Assembly: GCA_024500155.1 (NCBI GenBank)
Contig: CM044869.1
Span: forward strand, 27,464,501-27,528,500
Source: Chenopodium formosanum
Taxonomy: Eukaryota > Streptophyta > Magnoliopsida > Caryophyllales > Amaranthaceae
Reading direction: 5' to 3'
DNA length: 64,000 nucleotides
Of this stretch, positions 11,455-23,214 are shown piece after piece. The translations under genes were made by a program, and so were the position numbers. The notes beneath the pieces are model-generated. The model did no database searches and was not told the origin of the DNA. It worked only from the letters and a program-made list of their open reading frames with translations. Within the stretch, counting starts at the first letter, position 1; every line of letters starts with the position of its first letter.

Positions 11455-11795
11455 AGGAGAGCACGCTCTTGGTGGAGCGGGCATGCACCTCTCCAGGAGC
11501 AGGCGCTCCTGCCATTGTGTCAACATTCTACCCAAGTACTGAGCCTGCTAGGAGCGGGCGTGCACCCGATCAAGAGCGGGCGCTCCTAGCCACTCCACCA
11601 CATTCTGCTCTTCTCATAGCCTGTGAGGAGCGGGCGTGCATAACCTAAGGAGCAGGCGCTCCTCCTTCTTCAGGTCGAATCTGACTTATGCTGAGGAACA
11701 GGGGAATGGGCACGCACACTATCAGGAGCGGGCGCTCCTCCCTGATGGTTTGATTTCTGCTTCGTTCTGTTGATGTTGGGAGCGGGCGCTCCTCG
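11455..11795. repeat. GC hairpin cluster in the LTR
   Basis: About five units combine GGAGCGGGCGTGCA with GGAGCGGGCGCTCC (near 11473-11515, 11551-11588, 11626-11663, 11707-11740 and a half unit at 11777-11793), separated by short unique spacers. The pieces match the array at 2804-3643, but the order of the two half-motifs differs. It lies just upstream of the TATA-like site. Confidence 0.85.
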
Positions 11796-11839
11796 CTGGG
11801 AATCCGTTTTATTTTGACGGATTTACCTATGTAATTCAA

Positions 11840-11851
11840 GGAGTATAAATA
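11840..11851 (+). promoter_or_regulatory. LTR TATA-like box
   Basis: GAGTATAAATAC lies about 590 bp into the 3' LTR, right after the hairpin cluster, where a retrotransposon U3 promoter is expected. Confidence 0.5.
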
Positions 11852-12835
11852 CTTCCCCTTTAGCTCATTTGTATGGGAGATAGTAGTAGCCTAGTTTTTA
11901 GTAGTTCCTCTTAGTTTGAAACATTCCTCTTTGATAATTTAGCTTAGTTTTCATCAAATGAATCATTGCAATAGTGAATTTCAAGAATCATTCTCAAGGT
12001 TTGGCACTTTGTAATCAACATTTGAAGCTTTAATTAGTAATTTCTTCCACCTTCATCTACTTAATTTCTATTTTTATTTGGTATTTGCATGTTACTTGAA
12101 TCTCTTTAGTTCTTGATAATTTGTTGTTGGATGATAGTTTATTCAATTGTTAACCACTTTTCCCCAATTATTGAAGTATTTAGAACCCTAATCCTTGTTT
12201 GCATGTTGATTAATATGAGTTGTGAGTAGTCTTCTTGCTAGGGGTTGGGTGAAGCTCAACCTTTTGGGTTAGTTATGTAAATGTGGGAGAAGCATTGATG
12301 TTTGTATTGCAATTAAATTGATTGTATGAGATTGCTTGTTAGTTCTTCATGATAGGATTAGCTACCCTTGACTTAGGAGCTTGATAGCATGGTATGCTTA
12401 GTTTGACATGGAAATGTGAATTGAGTATGTCATTACTTATTGCAATTTGATTATGTATCTTCTATTGCCAAACTAATGAGGAATCTAAGTTTGGTAGTGT
12501 GAGTTGTTTTCTAATAGCATGAGGTTGATCTTACATATAGTCCTTGCTATATCTTTTCTATTTTACGCCCATTTGCCTAATTGCCTTGGATGAGTGGATC
12601 CCATTCTCTAGTGTCTTTAATCCATTGAATTAGAACCATAGTTTGTTTGTCTACTTGACGAACCCCACTTCACCAAAGACTTCGAATTAGCTTAAATGTT
12701 AAGATCTTTAGCAATCATATCCCATTCCTTGTGCACCGGGCTCTTACTTATCATTATGCTTGGTTTGTAGGATGTCTTTTTATAAGTGTGTTTGATTGAG
12801 TGTGGAATGTGCGAACGTTCTAACGCCCATCAATA

Positions 12836-13048
12836 ACATAATCAATTTACAAGAAAGGGAAAGACGAAATTACCCTCGACGCGTGCTTCTCTCACTAAGA
12901 GCTCTTACTTGAAAGCTAGCCGAGCTTCGCACTTGCGAGAGCCTCCTACGGATTACACCCTCAAGACCGACCCGTACGACCCCTACCCTGGAGCTTAGCC
13001 GGGGCTAGACCTAACACTTTAGAGTATTAAGAGCTCTTACTTGAAAGT
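12836..13048 (-). repeat. inverted fragment of LTR 'family X'
   Basis: The reverse complement matches 19540-19740 in a long run of blocks: GGTCTAGCCCC.GCTAAGCTCC, GAGGGTGTAA.CCGT.GGAGG, CGCAAGTGCGAAGCTC and GAAGCACGCGT. It is the R/U5-like part of an LTR whose larger copy lies on the + strand at 18600-19840. Confidence 0.7.
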
Positions 13049-13157
13049 GTTTCCTAAGACGTTAACCGACAACTCTCTCGAACCCCAAAGTCGCCAGTGA
13101 GGACGAGTGAGGTCTCGTGAAGGTTTCCTAAGAGGTTAACCCACAACTCTCTCAAAC
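13049..13157. repeat. short direct repeat pair
   Basis: A block of about 36 bp (GTTTCCTAAGA.GTTAACC, then ACAACTCTCTC.AACC) occurs at 13049-13085 and again at 13121-13157. I do not recognise it. It lies between the family X fragment and the second Athila-like element. Confidence 0.65.
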
Positions 13158-15176
13158 CAAACAAACAAGGCAAAGCACAAAAAAAGAAATCAAAAGAAAA
13201 AAAAAAGAAAACAAATGTTCATGAATGGAATTTTGCAAATGAACAAGCACAAATGGATGCAATTCTTTCTAAACAAATAAGGGAGTGCACGTTTTAAGAT
13301 ATCCAAGGTTGATTGAAACATAAAATATGCTGAGCATAGAGAACTAATGAGACACAATTCACCTTCATCTCAAATAATCTTACCATGTTCTCCCTACTAG
13401 TTTCAAATCCACCTCTAGTGAGCATCTCAATGATTCCTCGAAGGAACCGGAATAGAAGAGATTTTCAAGGCTACTCGACATCTTAACTATGCACACCGCT
13501 CCATAGGCGTGACTCACATCTCCCTCCACCGACTAGTGACTTAACCTAAAAGGTCAAAAGGTCTTAGAAAGGGTTGTAATGTAAGGGCAAAAAAAGGGTG
13601 AAGGTAGGCTAAAATTTAAAATTTGGTGATATACCTAAATTGTGAAGGAAAGGGTGATCAATCCTCAACACCATAATCAAGCAATCACCCAACAAAAACA
13701 CCAACATCCCCAATCTTATTCAATGCCAAAATCACAAACATATATACAAAAAGCGTAAGAACGCTTCCCCCCAAGCTTAAATGAAGCATTGTCCTCGATG
13801 CTCAAAATAGGGAGAAATACACTTACATCAAAATATTTTTGAAAATTTTCATTTTTCACATTTTTTCACTTTTGCCAAAGCATTTGAATGTGCTTTGCTT
13901 TTTCTCATTTTCTATTTTTCTATTTATCACTTTATTGCATTATCCTCACCTCTTTTAACTATGGACGGCCTTTTCAACTAGGCATTTGCCTTTATTCACA
14001 AAATATACACAAAACAAACATGCTTACATTATAAGAACCAATATTCAACTAATCCACCTCAATCTCCAACAATAATGATCAATCGCTTCACAAAAACTAA
14101 GAATGGAAACAAGAATAAAACAAAAACTCAAAATCTAAAGATATGGTTTGAAAAGAAGGTTTATGGCTCAAATGGTTAGCAAGTAGGCAAATTCAAACCC
14201 AAAATAAAGAAAAGAAAACTATCCTAGAAAAGTAAAAGTTACCACCCCGAAAAGATGCCTTTGTCATTTCTAAATGGTGCGGTCGTGATCTCGGGAGATA
14301 TGAGTCAAGTTCTAGATAAAGAATACAATAGTCAAGGATCCATGTGCCGCTCATGAAAAATATGTAGAAAGCTAGAAAAGAATGAAACCTCACATGGTTG
14401 TAGCAATAACTCACTATTAGTTTCAAATTCACCAAAGGGAGCAACACCTTCTTACCACAAACAATTAGAATCCGGCTTCAAGGTCCCAAAAGTAGTAAAG
14501 ACACTACCTTAGCATACTCTATCTTCGAATCAACCAAACATACTCTCAAATCTTGCACACCGTTACCATTTAAGAAGAAAAGCATTCAACTATACAAGTC
14601 CAAAAGTATTATGTCCAAAGCAAGAACAACAAAACACATTGCAAATTTGCCTTGATAGAAACAAAAATCTTTTTGGAGTTTTTCAAAATAAAAGAACATG
14701 GAAATGCATATACAAATGTGCATGGCATATATGAATCAACATCCCGCCAAACATGATAGAATACCCTCCCCTAAGCATGAATAAGACAATACGCTCAAAT
14801 CATAAATCATAGAATCCATGGGAGGGGAAAACAAAGAGATCAATCTAACAAACCAACACATGTCCAACAAGTCACCAACTATTAGAGAAATAGCAAGGAA
14901 ATATATTACTGGATGTTAGGTGGGTGTATCTACCTGCAAATGACCCAATTAAACCTTTCAAAACTACTTTCCTCTAGAATTGAATCTTGCTTTCCATATG
15001 CTAGCAAATGTGGAGTCATACTTCCGTGAATCTTGATTCATACCAATGTACCAAAGTATATCAAGTAATGTACCTAGAAAAAGGCACAAAAACATTTCCA
15101 TGAGAAAAAATCTATTCTAAAAAAGAAAATAAAATGAAAGCAATAAAACATGGGTTACTTCCCGAGAAAGGCTTGC
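13158..15176 (-). other. non-coding 3' internal part of the second Athila-like element
   Basis: No supported ORF. The minus strand around 13380-13560 (CGGTGGAGGGAGATG, GAGATGCTCACTAG) is homologous to 10860-11010 on the plus strand. A purine-rich A/G tract lies near 13170-13215. The rest is AT-rich with no recognised feature. Confidence 0.6.
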
Positions 15177-16811
15177 TTAAGGTCCAAGCTTGACCGCTCT
15201 AGTAAATAATATTGCAACGAACGCAAGAATCAAAGGAAAATTCAACAAAATGAGAAGAAGAAAAGGAATAAGAAGAAAAAGAAAAATAAGGCAAACTCTC
15301 CTCAAAATATTTTTAGGTGGCAGAATCACCCTTTTCCTCAATAATCGATGAGTGGGGAGCTTGAATATCACAAATAGAAGGAGGGTCCCCAATAGGCTCA
15401 TTAACAAAGGAAGGGAGGGATATAGGAGTGTAGGGGATATGGTTAAATTTCCTTGAAAAAGGGATATGAGAAGAGGGAATAGGGGCTCACAAATGAACTC
15501 TTTCTCACCACCATGCCTCAAATCACCAATAAGAGCATGGAACTCAATCATAGAATCCTTAAAAGATGAACACTCATGATCTCCATCTCCTTCAAACATC
15601 TAACTTCCAAGAGGAACTACATAATCCCCTCCATCACAACAATGAACAACAACTCCCTCAACATCCTTAAAGCCCAAAGTCTCAAAAATCATGCATGAAT
15701 GGATGCAAATTCATTTCAAACTCATCTCTTTCCCATGAAGCATCCTCAATGAACTCATTCAAAAGGCTATGGGTTTTCTTTTGACTCTCAAAGAACACAT
15801 TGGACATAACCTTAAACGAGTCCAAATACTCATGGATAGAAGAATCACAATCATGCACAAGAGACTCATCAAGATGGGAGAAGGGGTTAGGATTTTCAAA
15901 TTCAACACTTTCTTCATTCTCAACTCCTTCACCATCACTCAAATGCTCATTAATAGGATCCTCACACTCTCTTGGTTGCTCAAAATCATCATCATTATCA
16001 TCCTCAAAACATACATTAGATTTAACATTTTCACAAACAAGCATCAAAGATGAAAATTGGCTCTCAAGCTCTCCACTTCTCTTTCTTTCCTCCTCAAAAC
16101 GCTCATCACTCTTTTTCATCATCTCTAATTAACTTCTCATAGAATTAAGAATCGACTCCTTAATAGGCCCAAGCTCATTACTAAGCTCAATATGCCTAAT
16201 TTGAGTTTCAAAAATATCAATAAGAGATTCAAAAGGTGTAGAAGGTTGAGGTTCAACAAAAGAAGAATAAGTATAACCAAGATTGGAAGAATCAACATTA
16301 AGATCACGAGCATATTCATCACATTGGGGAGTGAGGGTACAATCAAACACATGAGATTCATAATTAAGGGAACGAAGCACATCACAAGAAGGCATGCTAA
16401 ATAATGAAGAATATTAAACCCCCCATTAGCATCAACTTGAGCATGCACCTCATTATCATAAACAAAAGAGGAAGCAAAGTTGAAATCATTCGTTCTAGGT
16501 TCAAATATGGGATCATATGACAAATCATGGGAATTGATGTTAACATTAGAAGGATTAAGACATTGTACATCAATATTAGAAACATGATTACCCCTATTAT
16601 AGACATCCCAAGCAAACCAAACATAAAAATCCCAAGCATCATTAATTCACAATGCTCTAAATTTACCATTATGCATGCATTCAACTTCATCCCTAGTTTT
16701 CTCATTCAAACCAAAATAACAAATCTCACAAGTCTCCCAAAGATTACAACAATTATAGTCCAAAAATCCCTCAAGTCAAAAATATTCATAAAAGGCTTAT
16801 TGTCATATTGA
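15177..16811 (-). pseudogene. unrecognised acidic ORF region of the element
   Basis: The clearest frame runs on the minus strand from 16395 to 15682, with a single stop near 16129. Before the stop it is Ser/Pro/Asp-rich (SSFVEPQPSTPFESL). After it the protein is strongly charged (ERFEEERKRSGELESQF, CFEDDNDDDFEQP) with coiled-coil character. There is no zinc knuckle and no RT, protease or integrase motif. Upstream (16811-16395) and downstream (15599-15177) stretches continue in other frames, suggesting decay. By position it replaces gag, but I cannot assign it to a gag family. Confidence 0.4.
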
Positions 16812-16927
16812 GGAAATGAGAGACATGCCAATTTTTTTTTTCAAAACAAGCAAAAATCAAATAAAAGAAGAGTATATACAAAGACCTAGACTTAAGCAAT
16901 CAAATACACTCAAACATAGACATTGTT

Positions 16928-16945
16928 CCCCCGGCAACAGCTCCA
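16928..16945 (-). other. primer binding site of the minus-strand element
   Basis: On the minus strand, TGGAGCTGTTGCCGGGGG lies 3 bases after the LTR end. It is a close variant of the TGGCGCCGTTGCCGGGGA site usual in Athila/Tat elements. Confidence 0.8.
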
Positions 16946-16948
16946 TTT

Positions 16949-18520
16949 TGACGAGGGGGAAAACTAGGTCGTTGACTAATCCTCCCTAAGACAAACAAAA
17001 TTTATAAACATTTAACAAACCTAAATACAAGTATAGAGGTAAGTCAAGGGTCGAACCCAAAGGACCGGTTATGTTCAATCACTCTCAATTGCGCGCCTAA
17101 GCTAGGTCAAAGTCGAAGGTGAAGAGGTAACGCTACCAACTAACAAAACAAACAACCAAACAAATAAAACACTAGAGAATGGGGATCAACAAGTAATCAT
17201 GACAATTGCAACAACTTGGGAAGAACATGCCAATCAAAGGTTGTGAAGACTAATGATAAAATCTATCAGTTGGAATCAAAGAGCTATCTCCTAATCGTTA
17301 AGCTAGTGGTCCCTACGAGTAACAAACTAGGAGAATCACAATCCAAACCAATCGATAATTGCAATTCATAAATCAATTGGTCGTGTCATTAGCAATTACA
17401 ATGCAATCTAGTATAATTCTCAAGGCCTAATCGAATTAAACACATGCAAACTTACATTAATCACTTTAATCTCAACAATCAATCAACACAATTCCCAAAT
17501 TAATCACAATCAATCAATCATACAAATTTCACCCAATCCCTAGCCAAACAACTACTCAAGAATCATCATCTAACAACAAACAACTAAGAAATCAAGAATC
17601 AACAAAGTATCTAGAACAATTACACTAATCAAGATCAAACATCCAAATCAAATCAAACAAACATGAATTTAAACAAAATAATAAGATGAGATAGAGTTAG
17701 AAATGCTCATTGATAATAGAGAAGATCTTCAACAAAATTGTCACCCTTGTATCATCAATCTCTCAAATCACCATTGAAATCTCTCACTTTCTCTCTCTAA
17801 AACTACTCCTAACCTAACCCTAAAACTAGAGACAGAAACTCTCAACTAAGCTAAAATTATGATCAAAATTATGTCTAAAAAACTTCTTACAAAAATCAAG
17901 TTAAGAAAGGTATAAAAGGCGCGGAAACCAAAATCAAGCGAAGCCAAAAATAGGGAAAAGCACTCGCTCGGGCAGAGGCGTGCGCCCGGGAACGAGGCAT
18001 GCGCGCCCGCGCATGGGGCTTGTGTGCCCACGCAAGGGTTGTACGCGCCCGCTCTCTTGGGTTGTGCGCCCGCGCTCTTATGGGTTTCTTCGACTTCTTC
18101 GCCGCTTCGTCCGCTCGCAAATGGGTCTCACGAGCTCCACTTGATACATGTTAGGGGTGGCAGTTTCTAAGGGCCTCCACGGTGGGTTCAACACCATCTT
18201 TCATGAGAGCACGGCTTGAGAGCGCAAGAGCTAGAACTTGGAGAATCCACTTCCTTGCGTCTTGAGCTTTTCAAATGCTATGAGCTTACTCCAAAAGCAT
18301 CTTCCAACTTAGAAAACCACCAATATCAAGACCCAAATCTCGTACAATACCTATAACCACGAAAAGAGAAGAAATAAAGGAGAAAACACAAGAAAAACCA
18401 TAAAAACACAAAACAAGAGAGAAAAAAGGAAATAAAGAGAAAATGCATAAAACTAAGCATTTATTAAGAAAGAAAGCTATGAAAAAAGGTAAAAACAACC
18501 TAAATACTCATCACCCATCA
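16949..18520 (-). repeat. 5' LTR of the second Athila-like element
   Basis: On the minus strand it starts TGATGGGTGATGAG at 18520 and ends CCCTCGTCA at 16949, giving TG...CA ends and 1572 bp. The 3' end has the lineage-typical TTTGGGTTCGACCCTTGAC block. A GC-rich patch at 17940-18080 (minus strand GAGAGCGGGCGCG and similar) sits at the position equivalent to the hairpin cluster of the other LTR. Confidence 0.8.
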
Positions 18521-18599
18521 ATGTGGGAGAGTTGGTAAAATCACCTTTTTCAATTTAATTTAAATAAAAAAATCAAAAGAAAAAGGCAAAACAATCAAC

Positions 18600-19840
18600 A
18601 ATCAACAAGTGTCACAATGTGACTAAGGGAGTAGGTCAGGACCACAAGGCCTCCTTGTTCCCCAAGATTCCCCTCAAGAAAACCGGGTTCCCAATGCACC
18701 ATACACGGGCTGCTAGCTAGTGCTCGGCCTTGAGCACCAAGGCATGCCTTGCTTGGCAGCCCAGGTGCTCGGCTGGGCCTAGGTTCCAGCCCGGGTGTGT
18801 GCGTGCAAGCCCAGCAAGCACTGCTCGCTTGTGCGAGCTGCTATGCGAGCAGCGCTAGCAGCAGCTAGCAAGGCCTAGCACACTGTTGGCCTGCTGGCGC
18901 TGCTAGCTTGCTAGCATGCACACAGCTAGCATTGCTAGCATGACTGCCCACACCAGCCACCGCTGCTAGCATGTGATGCTAGCATGCGCACTACTAGCAG
19001 CCTCGGCTAGGTGCAGCTGCCATGCCTAGCTGCATGCCCCTAGCACTCGGTTTTCTCGGGGCATTCCGATGTTAGGGGTATTTGTGACTTTGTTGATTGC
19101 TTGATTTTACTGTCGCGTCGTTTCATAAATCCAACTCAACTTGAGACGCTCGGTTTTGACTCTCCTAGCTCGATATCCAACGTCTTTGCTCATAATACTC
19201 TAACGACTTATTAATTTTTTCGGATTAATTCGTCGTCACAGATCGGTTACTTGATTGGGTGTAACCCAAAAGGTTCAGTCAAGATTAAGTTGTAATATTA
19301 ATTATACATTAATATTACTAATCGAAAACAGCCTCTAGCTAGGCATTTCGATCACTTGACCTCACTAAATAAGTAGTTTTCTAATAATTCTAAACCCTCT
19401 ATCGGAATAATACACTTGTTCGAAGGACACCATTGCTATCATGGAATTCTTGGGGGATTTGCCTATAAATACCCATCATTGGGAATTGGGAAATTCACTT
19501 GAGTTATGAGCTTGAAAGGATCTCCACAGGCGAGAACACTTTTGCTCTTATACTTTAAGTATTTTGGTCTAGCCCCAGCTAAGCTCCGGGGTCGGGGCCG
19601 TTTGGTTCGGTTTTGAGGGTGTGAGCCGTCGGAGGTTATCGCAAGTGCGAAGCTCTGTAAGCTTTCATGTAAGAGCTCAAGTTGAGCGAAGCACGCGTTA
19701 AGGGTAAATCTGGCATTCTCTATCTTGTTAATTAGTTATGTTGTTAATTGCGTTGTTAATTCATATGCATGTTTAGTTGCTTTAATTTGTGTGCGAGTCA
19801 TGGGATGAGTTTTAGTTTTGCGTGATGTTGAACATCACGA
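18600..19840 (+). repeat. LTR-like sequence 'family X', plus strand
   Basis: It contains a TATAAATACCC promoter-like site at 19464 and the R/U5-like stretch at 19540-19740 shared with 12836-13048 inverted. I see no primer site or internal genes next to it, and the Ulp1 exon begins at about 19849, so it is a solo or truncated LTR. Its exact ends are uncertain. Confidence 0.5.
18690..19060. repeat. GCTAGC/AGCATGC palindrome cluster
   Basis: A GC-rich, 370-bp block contains many overlapping short palindromes (GCTAGC, TGCTAGCA, GCATGC) with the phrase TGCTAGCATG recurring. It sits in the upstream part of the family X LTR, about 400 bp before the TATA-like site. It has no ORF. Confidence 0.8.
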
Positions 19841-19848
19841 AACCCAAC

Positions 19849-22145
19849 ACCTTCTGCTCCTCTTCCTCCTCCTCCTCCTCCTCTTCAAACTCTAGGGCCC
19901 TCTCCTCCTTTTCCTCCTCCTCAATCTCAAGGGCTTCCTCCTCCTCCTCAAACTCAAGGGCCTTCCATTTCGATTTTAGCAGAAGCATGCTCAGGTGCTA
20001 AAGTCCAACAATCTGTTCATGGAGAGAAGAACAATATTCAAGCAAATGAAGAGAAGAACAAGAGAAATGATGAGAAAGAAGATGATAAGATGGATGGGTA
20101 ATGTTGTTATGTTTAGGGACACTATTAATTATTGATAAATTAATATTATTTTTTAAGAACACTAATTATTAGGTTTTTTTTTTTGGGACAATAATTATAT
20201 ATATATATATACATTTATATTATAATTTTAGAATTTGTGGTATATTTTTTTGAAATGTTTTGCTCTTTGAATATTTGTATTCGTTCACCTTTTATGGTGC
20301 AGTATGATAACGTATTCCAAAAGGTTGATAGACACAAGAAGAGAATGGCAGAGTATGTATTTGCCAATGGATTACCTAAGTAAGTTCTAAATTTACTCAG
20401 TAATTTTAAAAAAATTAGTCATGTGCATGTTCTGATTAATTACTCATATGTTCTAAATTAGTATGCATATGTTCTAACTTAGTATTTATATGTTCTAAAT
20501 TAGTATTCATATATTATAAGGTTTAATCTTATATTATAACATTTAATGCTATTTGTTTTTATGTTGTAGTGAGATTTTATATGATGATGGTCAAACTACA
20601 ATCCGTAGAGATAAGATGTCAAGCCTTGCAGTGAATAATCATGTGTTTAATAACATTGTTGATGCTTGGTCATTCATATTGAACATTGAAAACAGAAGAC
20701 AAACCCTTGGGTCAACAAACAGATTGTTTTTTTTTCAATGCAAGCTTATGTGTGATTCTTAATGTTGAACTTGGCTTCTTTCATGTTATAAATTAAGATT
20801 TCGTAACTTATTTTTAAATGCTTTTGCGAAATTTTGTGTACGAATTATCACTTTCCTCCAACTGTGAAAATTGAAGATAGATGTCCTTCTTTATATGAAA
20901 GATTGGATAAAGAGAAGAAGCACTCTAAAGTGCAAAACTTTGACAGAGTTCATTTGGTAAGACATTAAGAAATCCATAAGAATTTGAAAGAATTTGAATA
21001 TAGATTTCCTTCTTTATAGGCTTTCTTCTTTCTTTCTTTCATTTTTTTAAACAACTATTTCAATTTCATGATCTATTATTATATACAAGTATTTTTTCTT
21101 TTTCCAGTTGTATCTTCATCACATTACTACCTGCTTTGTGTGAATTTTCTGAGCAAGACTCTAGACTTGATTGACAACAGATATTTGGAATATAAAAATT
21201 CTTTTTGGCACAAATACAAAAACAAACCGAAGAATTTGGTAATATTTATCCGTCTCATTTACTTGTGCTTAGAATTAGATGTTCTAAACATTTATTTCAA
21301 CGTTCTAAATCTTAAATACATGTACTAAAATTATACTCATATGTTCTAAATCACATGGTTTAAATTTTTTTCATGTTCTAAATAGTACTTATTCTCTTAA
21401 CATGGTTACTTATACATTCTTAATATTTACTCAGATTTTTGGAATTATACTCCGTATGTCATTTTCTAATACTTTTCTTAATATTTAATTTTTAGTTGAG
21501 GGCTTTTAATTTGCCATGTTCTTGTCAACCAAGAGATCAAAATGCGATCAAGAGGTTTCTATTTTAAAAACTAGGACATTAAAAATGAGTTGGAGGACCA
21601 ATGATGACAATGATGATTGCGGCGTGTTTTTGCTTAAACACATGGAAACATATCATGGTGAGAAAGATACCAAGTGGGATAGCGGATTAAAAATTGAATG
21701 ATGTAAGTTTGTTCTATAATATTACTCATGTTCGAATTACCCCAATCCCTAAGCTAAAGCCCCCGCTTTGCAATAGGTAGCGGTTCTCGGAGGGGGCTTT
21801 CACTAATCGACCCTGTTCATATGTTTTAAATTTTATACATATGTTCTGAATTTTTATACATATATTCTAAATTTAATTTCATAAGTTTCAAATTGTATAA
21901 TGTAAGTAGCAGATTAAAATTGAATCATGTAAGTTGTGTAAATCTATTTTTTTTTTTTTATAATGATGTAAAAAGTGGATAGCTAATACCAAAGTCTAAT
22001 GATTTAATCTTATTATATTGCAGATCGATCAAATGAAGAAATTGAGGGTGAATTTTTGTGTTAAAATATTATCACACAAGGAAAATGAGCTGCATCATGA
22101 GATTACTTCAAGATCACGGAAATGGGCGAAAGAAGATATTTTGTA
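19849..22145 (+). pseudogene. Ulp1-like C48 cysteine peptidase, multi-exon, transposon type
   Basis: C48 peptidases remove SUMO or related modifiers, and plant MULE and CACTA elements often carry such genes. The exons read as follows: a Pro-rich then Glu/Lys-rich start (19849-20102); QYDNVFQKVDRHKKRMAEYV (about 20301-20379); SEILYDDGQTTIRRDKM...IVDAWSFILN (about 20569-20760); a short exon with TVKIEDRCPSLYERLDKEK (about 20862-20958); and SSHYYLLCVNF...LDLIDNR (from about 21108). The last is followed by SWRTNDDNDDCGVFLLKHME (about 21585-21700) and QMKKLRVNFCVKIL...EDIL (22023-22145). The triad looks complete: His at 21122-21124, Asp at 21173-21175, Cys at 21618-21620. Acceptor-like CAGs precede several exons. 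Premature stops (near 20759 and in the 21490-21530 joint) suggest decay, though wrong exon limits could mimic this. Introns carry the TTCTAAAT motif. Confidence 0.75.
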
Positions 22146-23214
22146 ATATAACTTAAGAAATACCATGTAGTATTTTATATATTATAATTATACTTTAAAT
22201 TGTAAGCCTTCACTCGAAAACTATTTTTCTAAAATGTTGTATTTGAATATATAAGCTTGTCTTTTCTTTCTTGTGATCTACTTCATTGTTATACAAGAAT
22301 ATAAAAGTACAATTTATTATATATTAATACTCATATTTTCCAAATTTTTACCCATATGCTCTAAATATTTAAGTCAATATATATAATATTATATAAATTT
22401 TATGTTCTAAATTGTTATTTAGAAATCCCCTTAGAACAAAAAAAAAAAAAAAAATAGCATGTTATTGTAAACTATTAGTCATATGTTCTAATTTTTACCC
22501 ATAAGTTCTAAATTATTACTCATATGTTCTAAAATTTTAACTTTATGTTCTAAATTATATGTTTATATATGTTTGAAATTATAATTCATATTTTTTATAT
22601 TAAAACCCATATATTTCGATTTTTTTTACTCATATCCTCCCACCCAAATGCATCTGAATGAAATTTAAAGACATGCAGCATACCCTCCCACCAAAATTTT
22701 AATCATAATGGTCTAAATTTATAATTTTGAAATCCCATAAAAAAACATACAAAACACATGAATTAAAAAAATTACTCATGTATTCTAAATTTTTATTTAT
22801 ATGTTCTAAATTTTAATACATATGTACAACATATTTACCTATGAACAAGAGGCCAGAGAAATGTAAGAACACGCTCATTTAAGTGATAATTTAAGTGAGA
22901 ATGTAAGAATACATTTATTTAAGTGATAATTAAAGTGAGAACATAAGAACACACTAATTTAAGTGATAAATTTTAATCATATGGTCTAAATTAAAATTTT
23001 GAAATCGCATCAAAAACAAAAAACACACATGATTACTAATTATAACTCATATGTTCTAAGATTTTAGTCATATGTTCTAAATTTTAATACAAATGTATTA
23101 AATTTAAACTCACAAGTACCAAACTGTAATCATTTTTATACTACAAAAAAAAAAAAAAAAAAAAAAAGTGTTATCAATACACAAAGTCAAAACAATGTTC
23201 TAAATCATTAAGTA
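22146..23214. other. spacer between the convergent Ulp1 and FAR1 genes
   Basis: AT-rich, with poly-A runs (22440-22455, 23143-23167) and many motif copies, and a partly repeated block, AAGAACACNCT.ATTTAAGTGATAA, at about 22864-22970. No gene is visible. Confidence 0.7.

Larger units (their letters stand above)
10441..12832 (+). mobile_element. Athila-like 3' internal tail and 3' LTR
   Basis: The tail holds non-coding Athila-type 3' sequence, including AAGCTTGGGGG near 10658, ending in a polypurine tract and an LTR. It is probably the right half of the element interrupted at 6143, because the orientation matches and the hairpin motif of 2804-3643 recurs inside this LTR. The block around 10860-11010 is also homologous, inverted, to about 13380-13530 of the second Athila-like element. 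Confidence 0.65.
11247..12832 (+). repeat. 3' LTR of the Athila-like element
   Basis: It starts TGATAGGTGG after the polypurine tract and ends CGCCCATCA, giving TG...CA ends and 1586 bp. It aligns in several blocks with the inverted LTR at 16949-18520; for example, both have CCCATTCTCTAGTGT. A promoter-like GAGTATAAATAC lies at about 11840-11851. The U3 part holds the second GC hairpin cluster. Confidence 0.75.
13158..18520 (-). mobile_element. second Athila-like element, minus strand, 3' LTR missing
   Basis: Reading down the minus strand: 5' LTR (18520 to 16949), primer site, a decayed ORF region (16811 to 15177) and a long non-coding 3' part (15176 to 13158). The 3' part contains a GAGGACAATG...AAGCTTGGGGGG block (about 13770-13800), typical of Athila/Tat 3' regions. 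No RT or integrase is visible, so the copy is either internally deleted or a non-autonomous family member. Confidence 0.7.

Noticed and set aside
16137..16523. Leu/Ile/Met-rich ORF on the minus strand, plus overlapping plus-strand ORFs at 15769-16404
   Set aside because: They overlap the more protein-like acidic frame and have the hydrophobic bias of a wrong-frame translation of AT-rich coding DNA.
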